NCBI RefSeq assembly: GCF_026153515.1 | Contig: NZ_CP110644.1 | Coordinates: 4,839,501 to 4,903,500 of the forward strand | Origin: Pseudomonas sp. KU26590 | GTDB taxonomy: Bacteria > Pseudomonadota > Gammaproteobacteria > Pseudomonadales > Pseudomonadaceae | Length of the DNA stretch: 64,000 bases | Reading direction: 5' to 3' | Part shown: positions 28,547 to 36,659 of the stretch, piece by piece | Layout of the letters: each line of letters starts with the position of its first letter | How positions within the stretch are numbered: the first letter of the stretch is position 1 | The notes under the pieces: generated by a model | What the model was told of the DNA's origin: nothing | What the model saw: only the letters and a program-made list of their open reading frames with translations | Databases searched by the model: none | Translations under genes and position numbers: made by a program

Positions 28547-28556
28547 CCCTGCTTAA
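28543..28556. promoter_or_regulatory. Candidate response-regulator site ahead of the carboxypeptidase gene
   Basis: TTAACCCTGCTTAA repeats the TTAACCC-N3-TTAA layout of 26383-26396. A further TTAA at 28532-28535 makes three direct TTAA repeats spaced 11 and 10 bases. It starts inside the kinase stop codon region and lies about 60 bases upstream of ATG 28615, a position suitable for activation. Confidence 0.5.
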
Positions 28557-28614
28557 TTTGAGGGTGACAGGCAGCGCACCTAGGTTGACGAACCTTTCGA
28601 AGACCCAAGGCTTC

Positions 28615-29805
28615 ATGCTCGTGAAACACCTGACACTGCGCCTCGCTCTGGCATTCATTTGTGCGCAGGGATTACCGTCCTTTGCCGCCCCCGTGCCCTC
28701 AGGGCCGATGACCCCCTCGCCTCCCCGGCTTCACGCCAAGTCCTGGGTGCTCATGGATGCCGCCAGCGGCAATATCATCACCAGCCATGACGCCCAAGAG
28801 CATTTACCCCCTGCCAGCCTGACCAAACTGATGACGGTTTACGCGGCCACCAACGAAATCCAGGCAGGCCGACTCAAGCCCGAGGATCTGGTGACCATCA
28901 GCGAAAACGCATGGCACACCGAGGGTTCGCGCATGTTCCTTGATCCGCGCAGCCAGGTCTCCGTCCATGACCTGCTGCGCGGTATCGTGATCGACTCCGG
29001 CAATGACGCCAGCGTGGCGCTCTCGGAGCACATCGCAGGCAGCGAAGACAGCTTCGCGGGGCTGATGAATGTCACGGCCAAACGCTTGGGGCTTGATGAC
29101 ACGCATTTCATGAACCCTACCGGCCTTCCGGCGCCTGAGCATTACTCATCGGCCGCGGACATGGCCAAACTTGCCCGCGCGATCATCACCGACGAATCGG
29201 CTTACTACCCGCTCTACAAGCAGAAGCACTTCACCTGGAACGGTATCCGCCAACCCAACCGCAACCTGCTGCTGTGGCGCGACAGCTCCGTTGACGGTCT
29301 GAAAACCGGTCACACCGAAGCGGCCGGTTACTGCATGGTGACATCAGCGGTGCGTGACGGTCGCCGACTGATCACCGCCGTGTTTGGCTCCACGTCAAAA
29401 ACCAATCGGGCCAATGACGCCGAAAAACTGCTGGCGTACGGCTTCAGGTTTTTCGATACCCAGACCTACGCCAAAGCCGCTGAGGTCTTGGCAAACCCGA
29501 TGATCTGGAAGGGCGAAGCGCGCACGATGCCGGTGGGTGTCCTGGATGAAATCACGCTGACCCTGCCCAAGAGCAGAAACCGCAAGGTCGAGCCCCGTCT
29601 CACAATCGACCAGCCTCTGGTTGCGCCCATTGCCATGGGCACCGTCGTCGGCAGCGTGACGATGTATGACGGCGAGCAAGAACTCGTGACGCGACCGTTG
29701 ATTGCCTTGCAGGAGGAAGCAGCCGGCAGCTGGTGGAAGCGCGCCTGGGACAGCGTTCGGCTGTTCTTTTTCAATATGTTGAATACAGAGGTATCGGCTC
29801 AATGA
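28615..29805 (+). CDS. D-alanyl-D-alanine carboxypeptidase (PBP5/6 family)
   Basis: This 396-residue low-molecular-mass penicillin-binding protein trims the terminal D-Ala of peptidoglycan stem peptides. A signal peptide is followed by SxxK (SLTK, Ser68-Lys71), SxN (SGN, 128-130) and KTG (230-232). The C-terminal beta-rich domain ends in an amphipathic tail (WWKRAWDSVRLFFFNMLN) that would anchor it to the periplasmic face of the inner membrane. ATG 28615 is chosen; GTG 28621 is an alternative with better spacing from AAGG. It is next to a two-component system and convergent with a class D beta-lactamase gene. Confidence 0.95.
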   Translation: MLVKHLTLRLALAFICAQGLPSFAAPVPSGPMTPSPPRLHAKSWVLMDAASGNIITSHDAQEHLPPASLTKLMTVYAATNEIQAGRLKPEDLVTISENAWHTEGSRMFLDPRSQVSVHDLLRGIVIDSGNDASVALSEHIAGSEDSFAGLMNVTAKRLGLDDTHFMNPTGLPAPEHYSSAADMAKLARAIITDESAYYPLYKQKHFTWNGIRQPNRNLLLWRDSSVDGLKTGHTEAAGYCMVTSAVRDGRRLITAVFGSTSKTNRANDAEKLLAYGFRFFDTQTYAKAAEVLANPMIWKGEARTMPVGVLDEITLTLPKSRNRKVEPRLTIDQPLVAPIAMGTVVGSVTMYDGEQELVTRPLIALQEEAAGSWWKRAWDSVRLFFFNMLNTEVSAQ

Positions 29806-29848
29806 GTACCCGGAAGAAGGCCCAATAGTGAAAACGGTTGCTTTCGCT

Positions 29849-30661
29849 TCAATTCACTACCGAGCTGACCAGCTCGGGCCACTGCTCCATCAACGCATCA
29901 CGTACTCGTAGTCCTGCAGGCACAGATTGCCCGTGGTCATCTTGAGCTAGGCGAGCGAAAACCAGGGAATGCTCGCCCTTGGTCGCCCAACCGACAAACC
30001 AGCCATAGCCATGGGCCTCATCGCTTGTGCCGTCTTTCCTTCGGGGAAAGGCTGTGCCTGTTTTACCGTGAACATCCCAACCGTCCGGCCGTTGGGCGAT
30101 TTGCGAAATCCGACTCGTCATATCGAGCGCCTGTGGGCTCACGGGCAGTTGACGATTTACCAGTCTCTTCAAAAAAGTGATCTGCTCGCGGGGTGAGATC
30201 TTCAAGGAAGAACTGATCCAGGCACGATCAAGGCCATTGTGTTTTCCCGGATCTCCAGACAGGTCGGTATTTCCGTAATCGAATGACTCGGCATATCGCT
30301 GGACTGCAGCCTTGCCAAGCGCATGAGTGACGCGTTGAGAGAACCACACCACGGAATACTGAAACCACCGTGCTGCATCTGTCGGCTCCAGCCAAACGGC
30401 TCCGCCCCAATCGGGATCACCGGGGCGGTACGGCAACGTCGGAGAATGTTCATTTTGCAGAAAAGCTGCGTCGAAGCCCATCAGGCTGATTGCGATCTTG
30501 AACGTTGAGGCGGGGGTCACTCGGCTGCTGCAATCCCCCTCCTCCAACACGACCTCACCGTTTTTAGCATCCGCGACAATGGTGCAAATAGTCCCGGCCA
30601 GTGCTGCCGAGATATTGAACCCCAGAATCAGTACACCTAACGCAACGCTGCGCATAAACAT
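29849..30661 (-). CDS. Class D (OXA-type) beta-lactamase
   Basis: This 270-residue periplasmic serine beta-lactamase has a signal peptide (MFMRSVALGVLILGFNISAA) and then the class D motifs: STFK (52-55, with the lysine that is carbamylated in this class), SVV (103-105), YGN (129-131) and KTG (200-202). ATG 30661 has AAGGGA nine bases upstream. The open frame extends 72 codons further but that stretch is not protein-like. It is convergent with the carboxypeptidase gene and divergent from serine hydrolase copy 2. A truncated relative of its 3' end is at 23803. Spectrum cannot be read from sequence. Confidence 0.95.
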   Translation of the reverse strand: MFMRSVALGVLILGFNISAALAGTICTIVADAKNGEVVLEEGDCSSRVTPASTFKIAISLMGFDAAFLQNEHSPTLPYRPGDPDWGGAVWLEPTDAARWFQYSVVWFSQRVTHALGKAAVQRYAESFDYGNTDLSGDPGKHNGLDRAWISSSLKISPREQITFLKRLVNRQLPVSPQALDMTSRISQIAQRPDGWDVHGKTGTAFPRRKDGTSDEAHGYGWFVGWATKGEHSLVFARLAQDDHGQSVPAGLRVRDALMEQWPELVSSVVN

Positions 30662-30725
30662 GAATTCTATTCCCTTAGTAGGTGCCTCAAGAGACTTACC
30701 GCTTGATCGACGATAAGACCCACTG

Positions 30726-31773
30726 CGGCGGCCAGAATAACGATGTTTCCCTGCCTGAAACAACGTCCTACAACGGATGAATGCCCCCATCAAATGTGCA
30801 TCAAAAGGCTCCCGCGAAAAAGACCTGATGAGATATCGTGTCGAGCCCTCGACCCGCAAACACCCCAAGGACGCCAATGCTTAATTCGCTCATATCAAAT
30901 GGTCAGCCAAAAACGTCTGACCGATCAGAATCGGTAGTTCCCTGGTGGAGTTTCACGAAAACAGTCTTGGCGGCAACTGCCCTATCGTTAGTACGTGATG
31001 GGCTGATCGGATTGGACGACGCTATTCCGGATCAGCGTTTCACGTTACGCCAGCTACTGCGGCACGAGGCAGGTCTCCCTGATTATGGCGAACTGGCGGA
31101 GTATCACGCCGCGGTTTCAAACAGCGAGTCAGCTGGGTCAACAGACGAAATGATGCAACGGCTTGACGGTGCTCGACTTCGATACAGCCCCGGAACCGGT
31201 TGGCGCTACTCCAATGTTGGATACATGCTGGTCGGCAGGCTTATCGAGCGGCTCACGGACCTGACGCTTGATGATGCGGTGAGTCAACGAGTACTGAACC
31301 CTCTGGGCCTATTGAACGTTCGCTTCGCCAAGACGCGAGCAGACTTACAAACCACCCATCCAGGCAGCACTTCAAACTATGACCCCGCCTGGGTCTACCA
31401 TGGCTTGCTGATCGGCCCACTCTCGCAAGCGGCGGTATTCCTGGATCGACTCCTGTCCGGTGATCTTCTCCCGAAAAGCCTACTTCAGGAAATGCAGGCA
31501 GCGCGGGGATTGGGCGGCGCGATTCCCGGGCGCCCATGGGTCAATGCCGGCTATGGCCTCGGTGTCATGCAGGGTTCGATTGACGGCGGGTTTACCCTAT
31601 GCGGACACACAGGCTGCGGGCCTGGCAGCGTCATTGCCGTTTACCGTATAGACGACGGCGACACATCGGCGTGTTGCGCAGCGTATGAGGCGCACGCCGG
31701 TGAAGGCGCGGTCGAAAGCTTTGTTGCTGGAGAGCTGGTACAAGTCCTGCGGCGAGAGACGCAAGGCCTCTAA
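30726..31773 (+). repeat. Right copy of duplicated serine-hydrolase segment
   Basis: This matches 20812-21859 over leader and gene. Here the segment is directly divergent from the intact class D beta-lactamase gene, whereas in the left copy the hydrolase and the beta-lactamase fragment are about 2 kb apart. Confidence 0.9.
30877..31773 (+). CDS. Beta-lactamase-related serine hydrolase (copy 2)
   Basis: This 298-residue paralogue of the protein at 20963 keeps the SxxK (SFTK), YSN and GHTG motifs at the same positions. ATG 30877 with AAGGA five bases upstream is preferred over GTG 30838, as in copy 1. Both copies are intact and differ mostly by conservative changes, which suggests both are, or were recently, under selection. 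Being divergent from the class D beta-lactamase gene, they share a 215-base promoter region. Confidence 0.85.
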   Translation: MLNSLISNGQPKTSDRSESVVPWWSFTKTVLAATALSLVRDGLIGLDDAIPDQRFTLRQLLRHEAGLPDYGELAEYHAAVSNSESAGSTDEMMQRLDGARLRYSPGTGWRYSNVGYMLVGRLIERLTDLTLDDAVSQRVLNPLGLLNVRFAKTRADLQTTHPGSTSNYDPAWVYHGLLIGPLSQAAVFLDRLLSGDLLPKSLLQEMQAARGLGGAIPGRPWVNAGYGLGVMQGSIDGGFTLCGHTGCGPGSVIAVYRIDDGDTSACCAAYEAHAGEGAVESFVAGELVQVLRRETQGL

Positions 31774-31942
31774 GTCCTTATTGCCCAAGCCTTGTGGCTA
31801 TACGCCGATTGAATGCTTTGGGTCCAGAAGCGGTCGATGAGTCCAATCCCTATGAAAGGGCTTTCTTTCTGGTCATGTTCACTTGCCAGAACATCCCGCC
31901 AAAGTTAAGGTCCGTCTCATGAGTACGCCACGCTTTGAATCG

Positions 31943-32047
31943 ACTACAACCTTCACGACCGGCACGCGCGGGTCGTGGGAGGTTATGTGAGTTAAACCAG
32001 CACACAATCCCTAAAGACCCACCAGCAATGGACCGGGTCTTTTTTTT
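31943..32047 (+). ncRNA. Structured leader with terminator-like hairpin before the isochorismatase gene
   Basis: In the 311-base gap (31774-32084) two hairpins precede the gene. The first pairs CACGACC with GGTCGTG (about 31960-31985). The second, at 32013-32047, pairs AAAGACCC with GGGTCTTT and runs into eight T residues, the form of an intrinsic terminator. It lies about 40 bases before ATG 32085. This could be the end of a small RNA, or an attenuator for the downstream gene. I do not recognise a known riboswitch. The rest of the gap holds nothing I can support. Confidence 0.45.
32013..32047 (+). terminator. Rho-independent terminator-like hairpin
   Basis: AAAGACCC (from 32013) pairs with GGGTCTTT, the loop holds ACCAGCAATGGACC, and a run of eight T follows. 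There is no complete gene directly upstream on this strand except the hydrolase ending at 31773. Confidence 0.7.
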
Positions 32048-32084
32048 GCCCCGGTTTTGCTGGCACCAACGTAAGGAAACGCAC

Positions 32085-32603
32085 ATGTATGCACTTCTGA
32101 TTCTCGACATGCAGGTAGGGCTTGTTCACGGCCCGGACAAACCCTGGAGAGGTCCCGCGCTTATCGATACCTTGAATGGACTCATGAGAAGCGCTCGGAA
32201 AACAGGAGCCCCGATCTTTCTTGCCCGCCATACAGGTCCGGCAGGTTCTCCGATTGAGCCGGGTAGCCCGCTCACCGAGCTTATCCAAGACTTACAGCTA
32301 CTGGGTAATGAAGTGATTTTCGATAAAAAACGCCCCAATGCCTTCGCTCAGACTGACCTGGCAACTTTGCTACGCGAGCGTGAGTGTGACGGCGTTGTTG
32401 TTACAGGCATGAAAACTCAATACTGCGTAGACAGTACCTGCCGCGCCGCCCGCGATTGTGGATTTGATGCTGTGCTCATCGCAAACGGACATACTTGCTC
32501 TGATACTCCAGAACTGAAAGCAGAGGCCATCGTTGCCCACCATAATGCAACGTTAGCTGGACCCTTCTGCCGAGTCGTCCAAGCCGAGGAATGGACTTTC
32601 TAG
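32085..32603 (+). CDS. Isochorismatase-family cysteine hydrolase
   Basis: This 172-residue protein has the isochorismatase-like hydrolase fold: N-terminal YALLILDMQVG with the catalytic Asp, a Lys in DKKRPNAF, and the cysteine in GVVVTGMKTQYCVDSTCRAA, preceded by the cis-peptide-type VVTGM. ATG 32085 has AAGGAA seven bases upstream. Members include nicotinamidases, isochorismatases and carbamoylases; the substrate here is unknown. The gene sits between a terminator-like leader and a perfect palindrome. Confidence 0.88.
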   Translation: MYALLILDMQVGLVHGPDKPWRGPALIDTLNGLMRSARKTGAPIFLARHTGPAGSPIEPGSPLTELIQDLQLLGNEVIFDKKRPNAFAQTDLATLLRERECDGVVVTGMKTQYCVDSTCRAARDCGFDAVLIANGHTCSDTPELKAEAIVAHHNATLAGPFCRVVQAEEWTF

Positions 32604-32611
32604 TTAACTCC

Positions 32612-32640
32612 CCTGATCGACCCGGCTCGGGTCGATCAGG
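32612..32640. terminator. Perfect 12-bp palindrome between convergent genes
   Basis: CCTGATCGACCC-GGCTC-GGGTCGATCAGG forms a 12-base-pair stem 9 bases after the isochorismatase stop. There is no T-run on either strand, so termination would be weak or Rho-assisted. It may serve both convergent units. Confidence 0.5.
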
Positions 32641-32777
32641 CCTTGGCGCTTTCCTTGCCACAGACCATTAGCCGCCAGGAACATCCCCTCAGAGCTGTCC
32701 GCTTAGGGCCGAAAGCCCCGATCGCGAAAAGGCAGTTATTGGGCAAAACTGTTTTTCGCAGGCGCGATCTTGATGTC

Positions 32778-33263
32778 CTAGCTTTCGCTGTCGTCCAGGA
32801 CTGCCGGAGTCGCTGCCGTCCCGGCCAACAGACCACCATCAATGTTGAACTCACTGCCCGTGATGTACGTGGCGTCATCCGACGCGAGCAACAAAGCCAG
32901 AGCGGCCACTTCTTCAGGCATTCCGAATCGCCTGAGCGGCGTGTCTCGGACCAGCGCAGCCATTCGCGCTTCGCGACCGGCATCGCCGCCTAACATGGGT
33001 TCCCACAGGGGGGTAAGGATGGCCGCCGGTTGTATCGAATTGCATCTAACCTTCAGCCCTTGTTCGGCGCAGTAAAGCGCCACCGTTTTAGTGTGATTGC
33101 GAACGGCAGCTTTGGACGACGCATACGCGGCGGCACCTGGAATGCCCACCAGACCGGAGCGAGAGGAGATGTTGACGATGGAACCGGCGCCTGACGGGCG
33201 CATGGAGCGAATGGCGTATTTGCATCCGGTCGGCAAACACGCTAATTCATAAGCGAACGCCAC
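32778..33263 (-). pseudogene. 5'-truncated short-chain dehydrogenase (SDR)
   Basis: The frame encodes only the C-terminal two thirds of a classical [25 protein letters not shown] with the catalytic Ser, YASSK (YxxxK), and the C-terminal NIDGG. The N-terminal Rossmann half with TGxxxGxG is missing, and the sequence upstream runs straight into the leader of the next, divergently oriented gene 70 bases away. The enzyme cannot bind NAD(P), so this is a decayed gene. Confidence 0.8.
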
Positions 33264-33331
33264 GAAACCTGAACGTCAAAACCTGACCCAAGGTCATAAA
33301 AACACTTCAGCCACGCCCCTCAAGGTGCCTT

Positions 33332-34102
33332 ATGCGTTTGATACCCGAACTGAACAACAACGCTAACGCGCTGGTTTTCGGAGCCAGCCGAGGTATTGGC
33401 CTGGCACTGTGCGCGGCGTTGCTGGCTCGCGATGATGTGGCTCAGGTATGGGCAGTAGCGCGGGCAGCCAGCACTTCCCCTGAGCTGGCAGCGCTTGCAG
33501 CGCAATATGGCGACCGTCTGAAACCCGTCGACTGCGACGCGCGCGACGAGCAATCCCTGCAAGCACTTGTGAGCGAGACGCTTGCAGGATGCGACCATCT
33601 GCACCTCGTCATCAGTGCGCTGGGCATTCTTCATCAGGACGGCGCCAAAGCCGAAAAGGGACTGGCGCAACTGACCCTTGCGAGCCTGCAAGCGAGCTTC
33701 GCGACCAATGCCTTTGCGCCGATCCTGCTGCTTAAACACCTGGTTCCGCTATTGCGCAAGCAACCTTCTACCTTCGCAGCGCTCTCGGCGAGGGTTGGCT
33801 CCATTGGCGATAATCGATTGGGTGGATGGTACAGCTACAGAGCCAGCAAGGCGGCGCTCAACCAGTTGCTGCACACGGCCAGTATCGAACTGAAAAGATT
33901 GAACCCTGCATCCACCGTCTTGGCCATCCACCCAGGCACAACCGACACGGAGCTGTCCCGGCCCTTCCAGGCGAATGTCCCTGACGGCCAACTGTTCGAA
34001 CCGGCGTTCTCGGCGGATCGCATTCTTGAGGTGGTCGGCGCCCATGGGCCGGCCGACAGCGGGACCTTCTGGGACTGGAACGACAAACCTATCGTCTGGT
34101 GA
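33332..34102 (+). CDS. SDR-family oxidoreductase (C-factor/CsgA-like)
   Basis: This 256-residue SDR has ALVFGASRGIGLALC as cofactor loop, LVISALGILHQDG (NAG-like region) and YSYRASKAALNQ (YxxxK). The overall pattern, with WAVARAAST and a DTELSRPFQANVP tail, resembles the C-factor (CsgA) group of SDRs. The substrate is unknown. It ends 34 bases before the 3' end of the exopolysaccharide operon, to which it is convergent. Confidence 0.88.
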   Translation: MRLIPELNNNANALVFGASRGIGLALCAALLARDDVAQVWAVARAASTSPELAALAAQYGDRLKPVDCDARDEQSLQALVSETLAGCDHLHLVISALGILHQDGAKAEKGLAQLTLASLQASFATNAFAPILLLKHLVPLLRKQPSTFAALSARVGSIGDNRLGGWYSYRASKAALNQLLHTASIELKRLNPASTVLAIHPGTTDTELSRPFQANVPDGQLFEPAFSADRILEVVGAHGPADSGTFWDWNDKPIVW

Positions 34103-34135
34103 CGTGTTCCACTCGCGAAAACATGACTTCCATCA

Positions 34136-35029
34136 TTACTTCGCCAACGCCTTCACCAACGCTGGCGTCACGTAATGCGGACCATCGAACAGGTACAGCG
34201 GGTAGCCGTCATAGGCGGCCAGCTGCGGTTTGAGTTCGGCGGCGGTGGCGGAGCGGAAGCCGCCGCCGTAGTTGGGGCGGAAGGCTTCGACGATGATGCG
34301 CACGCGGTCCTTGCCCAAGCGCTCGCGCAGGGTGTCGGCGTAGGTGCGGGCTACCGGTGCGGTGCGGGCGTAGACGCCAACGCCGTCCTGAAAGAACACG
34401 CCGATGTCGTCTGGCAGCCATTGTTTGAGCCAGTCTGCTGTGGCGGCCGGTCCGATGTTGGCGCCGTCATACACGCTGATCCATAACGGACGCGGAAGCG
34501 TGGCCAGCAGCGCGGGCAGCTCCTTGGCGCGGGTCCAGCTGGGGTCGACTTCAGCCGGGAAGTAGTAGCCGGTCACGTGCAGCGGCGTCGGCAGTTTGGC
34601 GATGCGCTCCGAGACGGCGGCCAGTTGCTCGATGTTGTCCCGGGAGCGGTTTTCGCTGAAGTACCCGGCCAGGCCGATGATCACATCCTGGGCCCAAGGC
34701 TCTTTGGCGATACGTGCCCAATCGGGCAGGACCGGCACACTGGGCAGACCGGTGCCAGGCACGAACGCCTGATCGTCGACCACCGTCCATTGCACCAGCA
34801 ATTCCCGGGCGCCGAGCTGGTCCCAGTGCCCTTTGATGCCGACGGTTTTGTTATCGGGCTGCCAGACAATGCCAACGATGCCGGGGTCCAGCTGTTTCTG
34901 CGCGGTGACGTCAAACATGACGGTGCCTGTGACCAGTGTCGCTGCAAGCAGCAGAGCACCTAGAATCGCACGCCCGAGGGTACTGTCGGGAATCTTCAAG
35001 GCAGCGCCTTGTTGATGCGCTGGTGCCAC
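34136..35029 (-). CDS. Putative TIM-barrel glycoside-hydrolase-like protein (DUF4434/YbcH-like)
   Basis: The 297-residue protein has an N-terminal membrane anchor or signal (LGRAILGALLLAATLVTGTV, about 18-37) and then a barrel-like domain with GYYFPAEVDPSWTR near residue 160 and FFQDGVGVYA near 217. This resembles the DUF4434 group of predicted glycoside hydrolases. The E. coli nfrA/nfrB locus also carries a gene, ybcH, which I recall as this type. As the last gene of the operon, overlapping the AlgX/J-like gene by 34 bases, it could trim or release the polysaccharide. Function is inferred from fold and context. Confidence 0.6.
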   Translation of the reverse strand: MAPAHQQGAALKIPDSTLGRAILGALLLAATLVTGTVMFDVTAQKQLDPGIVGIVWQPDNKTVGIKGHWDQLGARELLVQWTVVDDQAFVPGTGLPSVPVLPDWARIAKEPWAQDVIIGLAGYFSENRSRDNIEQLAAVSERIAKLPTPLHVTGYYFPAEVDPSWTRAKELPALLATLPRPLWISVYDGANIGPAATADWLKQWLPDDIGVFFQDGVGVYARTAPVARTYADTLRERLGKDRVRIIVEAFRPNYGGGFRSATAAELKPQLAAYDGYPLYLFDGPHYVTPALVKALAK

Positions 35030-35985
35030 TGCTTCAGCGAAGTCACGCCCTTGGCGTTCCAGTTAGTCGCGGCATCAGGGCCGAGGTGGAACTGGCCCTC
35101 ATTGAATTGCCACACGATCACCTGCGGCTTGTGCTGAGCAAATTCCGCTGATTCCAGGTATTGAAGCAGCGTCGCCCAAGGGCCGACGTCGCCGGGGTTC
35201 CAGGTCAGCGTGACCGGGCGGTCCAGGGCGTTGGACAGTTTCTGGGTATAGCCAAGGTAAGGCTGCACGAAGCTGTTGCCGATGACCTGAACAGGGGCCG
35301 GGGCGTCGTCGATCAGCAGGTCTTTCTCGACCTGATGGCGCACGGTGTAAATGTCCCGGCCGATGGCCTTGCGCTTGATGGACGGCAGGAAGTTGCTGGC
35401 CAGATCGCCGAAGGCTCGCTTGTCGAACCATTCCCCCAGCACGGCACCGCCACCGGGTTCACCCTGCAGGCGATAGCGCCCGGTGATCAGTTTTGCCGTG
35501 GCATCGGCGGTGTTTTCGGCACTCCAGGCGGTCCAGTGGTAATCGGCGCGGTAAAACGCCGTCTGCTTGCCTTGCTCGGTGGCTTGCAGTATCGGCTTGA
35601 TGTTCAGCGTCGTCAGGCCGGCCTTGGCCAGTTCACCTTGCAAACGGTCGTAGCGCTGGACAACGGCCGGGCTCAAGGGATGGTCGGCGGGCAGGCGCTG
35701 GGCGTAGAACGGCGCTTTCATCGGCACCACCAGCACCACGAGCGCGATGTTCTCGCGCACAAGTTGCTGTTGGACGTCCTTGATCAGGGCGATGCTGCGC
35801 GCAGTGCCGGGGTTATCGACTTTGTTCAGGCTTTCCCACGCGGGAAATAACCAGCCGCCCTGCCCGGTGATCACTGCCGAATCAGCGTGGGCGGCGCCGC
35901 CGGACAGGCCGAGCAGTACGCCGGCAATCAGACCGGATACCGGCGGGCGGCGCAGGATGTGTCGAGGTTTTACTAAAAAGGTCAT
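34996..35985 (-). CDS. AlgX/AlgJ-like SGNH O-acetyltransferase
   Basis: This 329-residue exported protein has a signal segment (about 13-34) and an SGNH-type domain as in alginate acetylation proteins. The AlgX/J hallmark is RADYHWTAWS (Asp148, His150, Trp151), and the likely nucleophile is Ser238 in VIGNSF. These proteins transfer acetyl groups to polysaccharide in the periplasm and normally depend on a membrane MBOAT protein (AlgI type), which is not encoded in this operon. It overlaps algF-like and ybcH-like genes, so it is part of the same transcript. Substrate is inferred. Confidence 0.82.
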   Translation of the reverse strand: MTFLVKPRHILRRPPVSGLIAGVLLGLSGGAAHADSAVITGQGGWLFPAWESLNKVDNPGTARSIALIKDVQQQLVRENIALVVLVVPMKAPFYAQRLPADHPLSPAVVQRYDRLQGELAKAGLTTLNIKPILQATEQGKQTAFYRADYHWTAWSAENTADATAKLITGRYRLQGEPGGGAVLGEWFDKRAFGDLASNFLPSIKRKAIGRDIYTVRHQVEKDLLIDDAPAPVQVIGNSFVQPYLGYTQKLSNALDRPVTLTWNPGDVGPWATLLQYLESAEFAQHKPQVIVWQFNEGQFHLGPDAATNWNAKGVTSLKQWHQRINKALP

Positions 35986-36659
35986 GGGGCAGTCTGGTCA
36001 ACGAGGCCAATCAGGCGGGGGGTCTGGCGTGAGCCGACCAGGAACAGGCTGTAACGGTCACCGGCCTTGAAGGGCTCAAGCTGGAGCGGCAGGCTGGCGC
36101 TTTGATCGCAGCTGGCAATCAGGGTCGCCTGCACTGGGTTAATGGTGCGCTGCGCCTGGCCGTTGAGCGGCAGCTGGCTAAACACGCTGGAACCGTTGGC
36201 CAGCTTGATATCGGCTTTTTCACAGCCGGCGCTGAGGTTGTAGACGTTGAGTTCGGCGCGCAAGTCTTTGCCGCGCGGCTGCGGGTCGATCACCACCCGG
36301 GGGGCGGCCGCCGGATCGCTGCCCAGAATCACCGTGACGAAAGCGTTTTTCGGGACGTTCAGGCCCTTGAGCTCACGCTCGTTGAGCGTAATGCGCAGCG
36401 GTTGCCGCGAGTCCACCACCTGATAAGGACTGGCCACCACCGACTGCGCAGACAGGGCAACGCCTGGCTTTCGGTCCACGCTCACTTGCACGGCGCCGTC
36501 GGCGGGATTGACCACCCGCACCCAGGCCGAGCCCTCCGGCAGTTTCGGCGCGTAGAGTTGAGCGATTTCCGACGCGGCCTGCGCCACTGTCGACGCCATG
36601 CCCAGGCTCAATCCGAGCCCCATCAGCCAATACATACGAGGGTGCATATCAGTCCTCAA
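35982..36659 (-). CDS. AlgF-like periplasmic acetylation protein
   Basis: This 225-residue protein has a signal peptide (LMGLGLSLGMASTVAQAASE) and the AlgF landmark AQLYAPKLPEGSAWVRVVNP, followed by two beta-sandwich-like repeats. AlgF is an adaptor in alginate O-acetylation. Here it lies between NfrA-like and AlgX/J-like genes with four-base overlaps on both sides, which supports O-acetylation of the polymer made by this operon. Confidence 0.82.
   Translation of the reverse strand: MRTDMHPRMYWLMGLGLSLGMASTVAQAASEIAQLYAPKLPEGSAWVRVVNPADGAVQVSVDRKPGVALSAQSVVASPYQVVDSRQPLRITLNERELKGLNVPKNAFVTVILGSDPAAAPRVVIDPQPRGKDLRAELNVYNLSAGCEKADIKLANGSSVFSQLPLNGQAQRTINPVQATLIASCDQSASLPLQLEPFKAGDRYSLFLVGSRQTPRLIGLVDQTAP

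Noticed and set aside
29849..30877. Long form of the class D beta-lactamase with 72 extra N-terminal residues
   Set aside because: The extra residues are not signal-like, and a good Shine-Dalgarno and signal peptide occur at ATG 30661.
31958..31990. Possible ZTP (pfl) riboswitch because of GGGTCGTG
   Set aside because: The conserved ACTGG segment and the second pseudoknot half of that riboswitch are not present.
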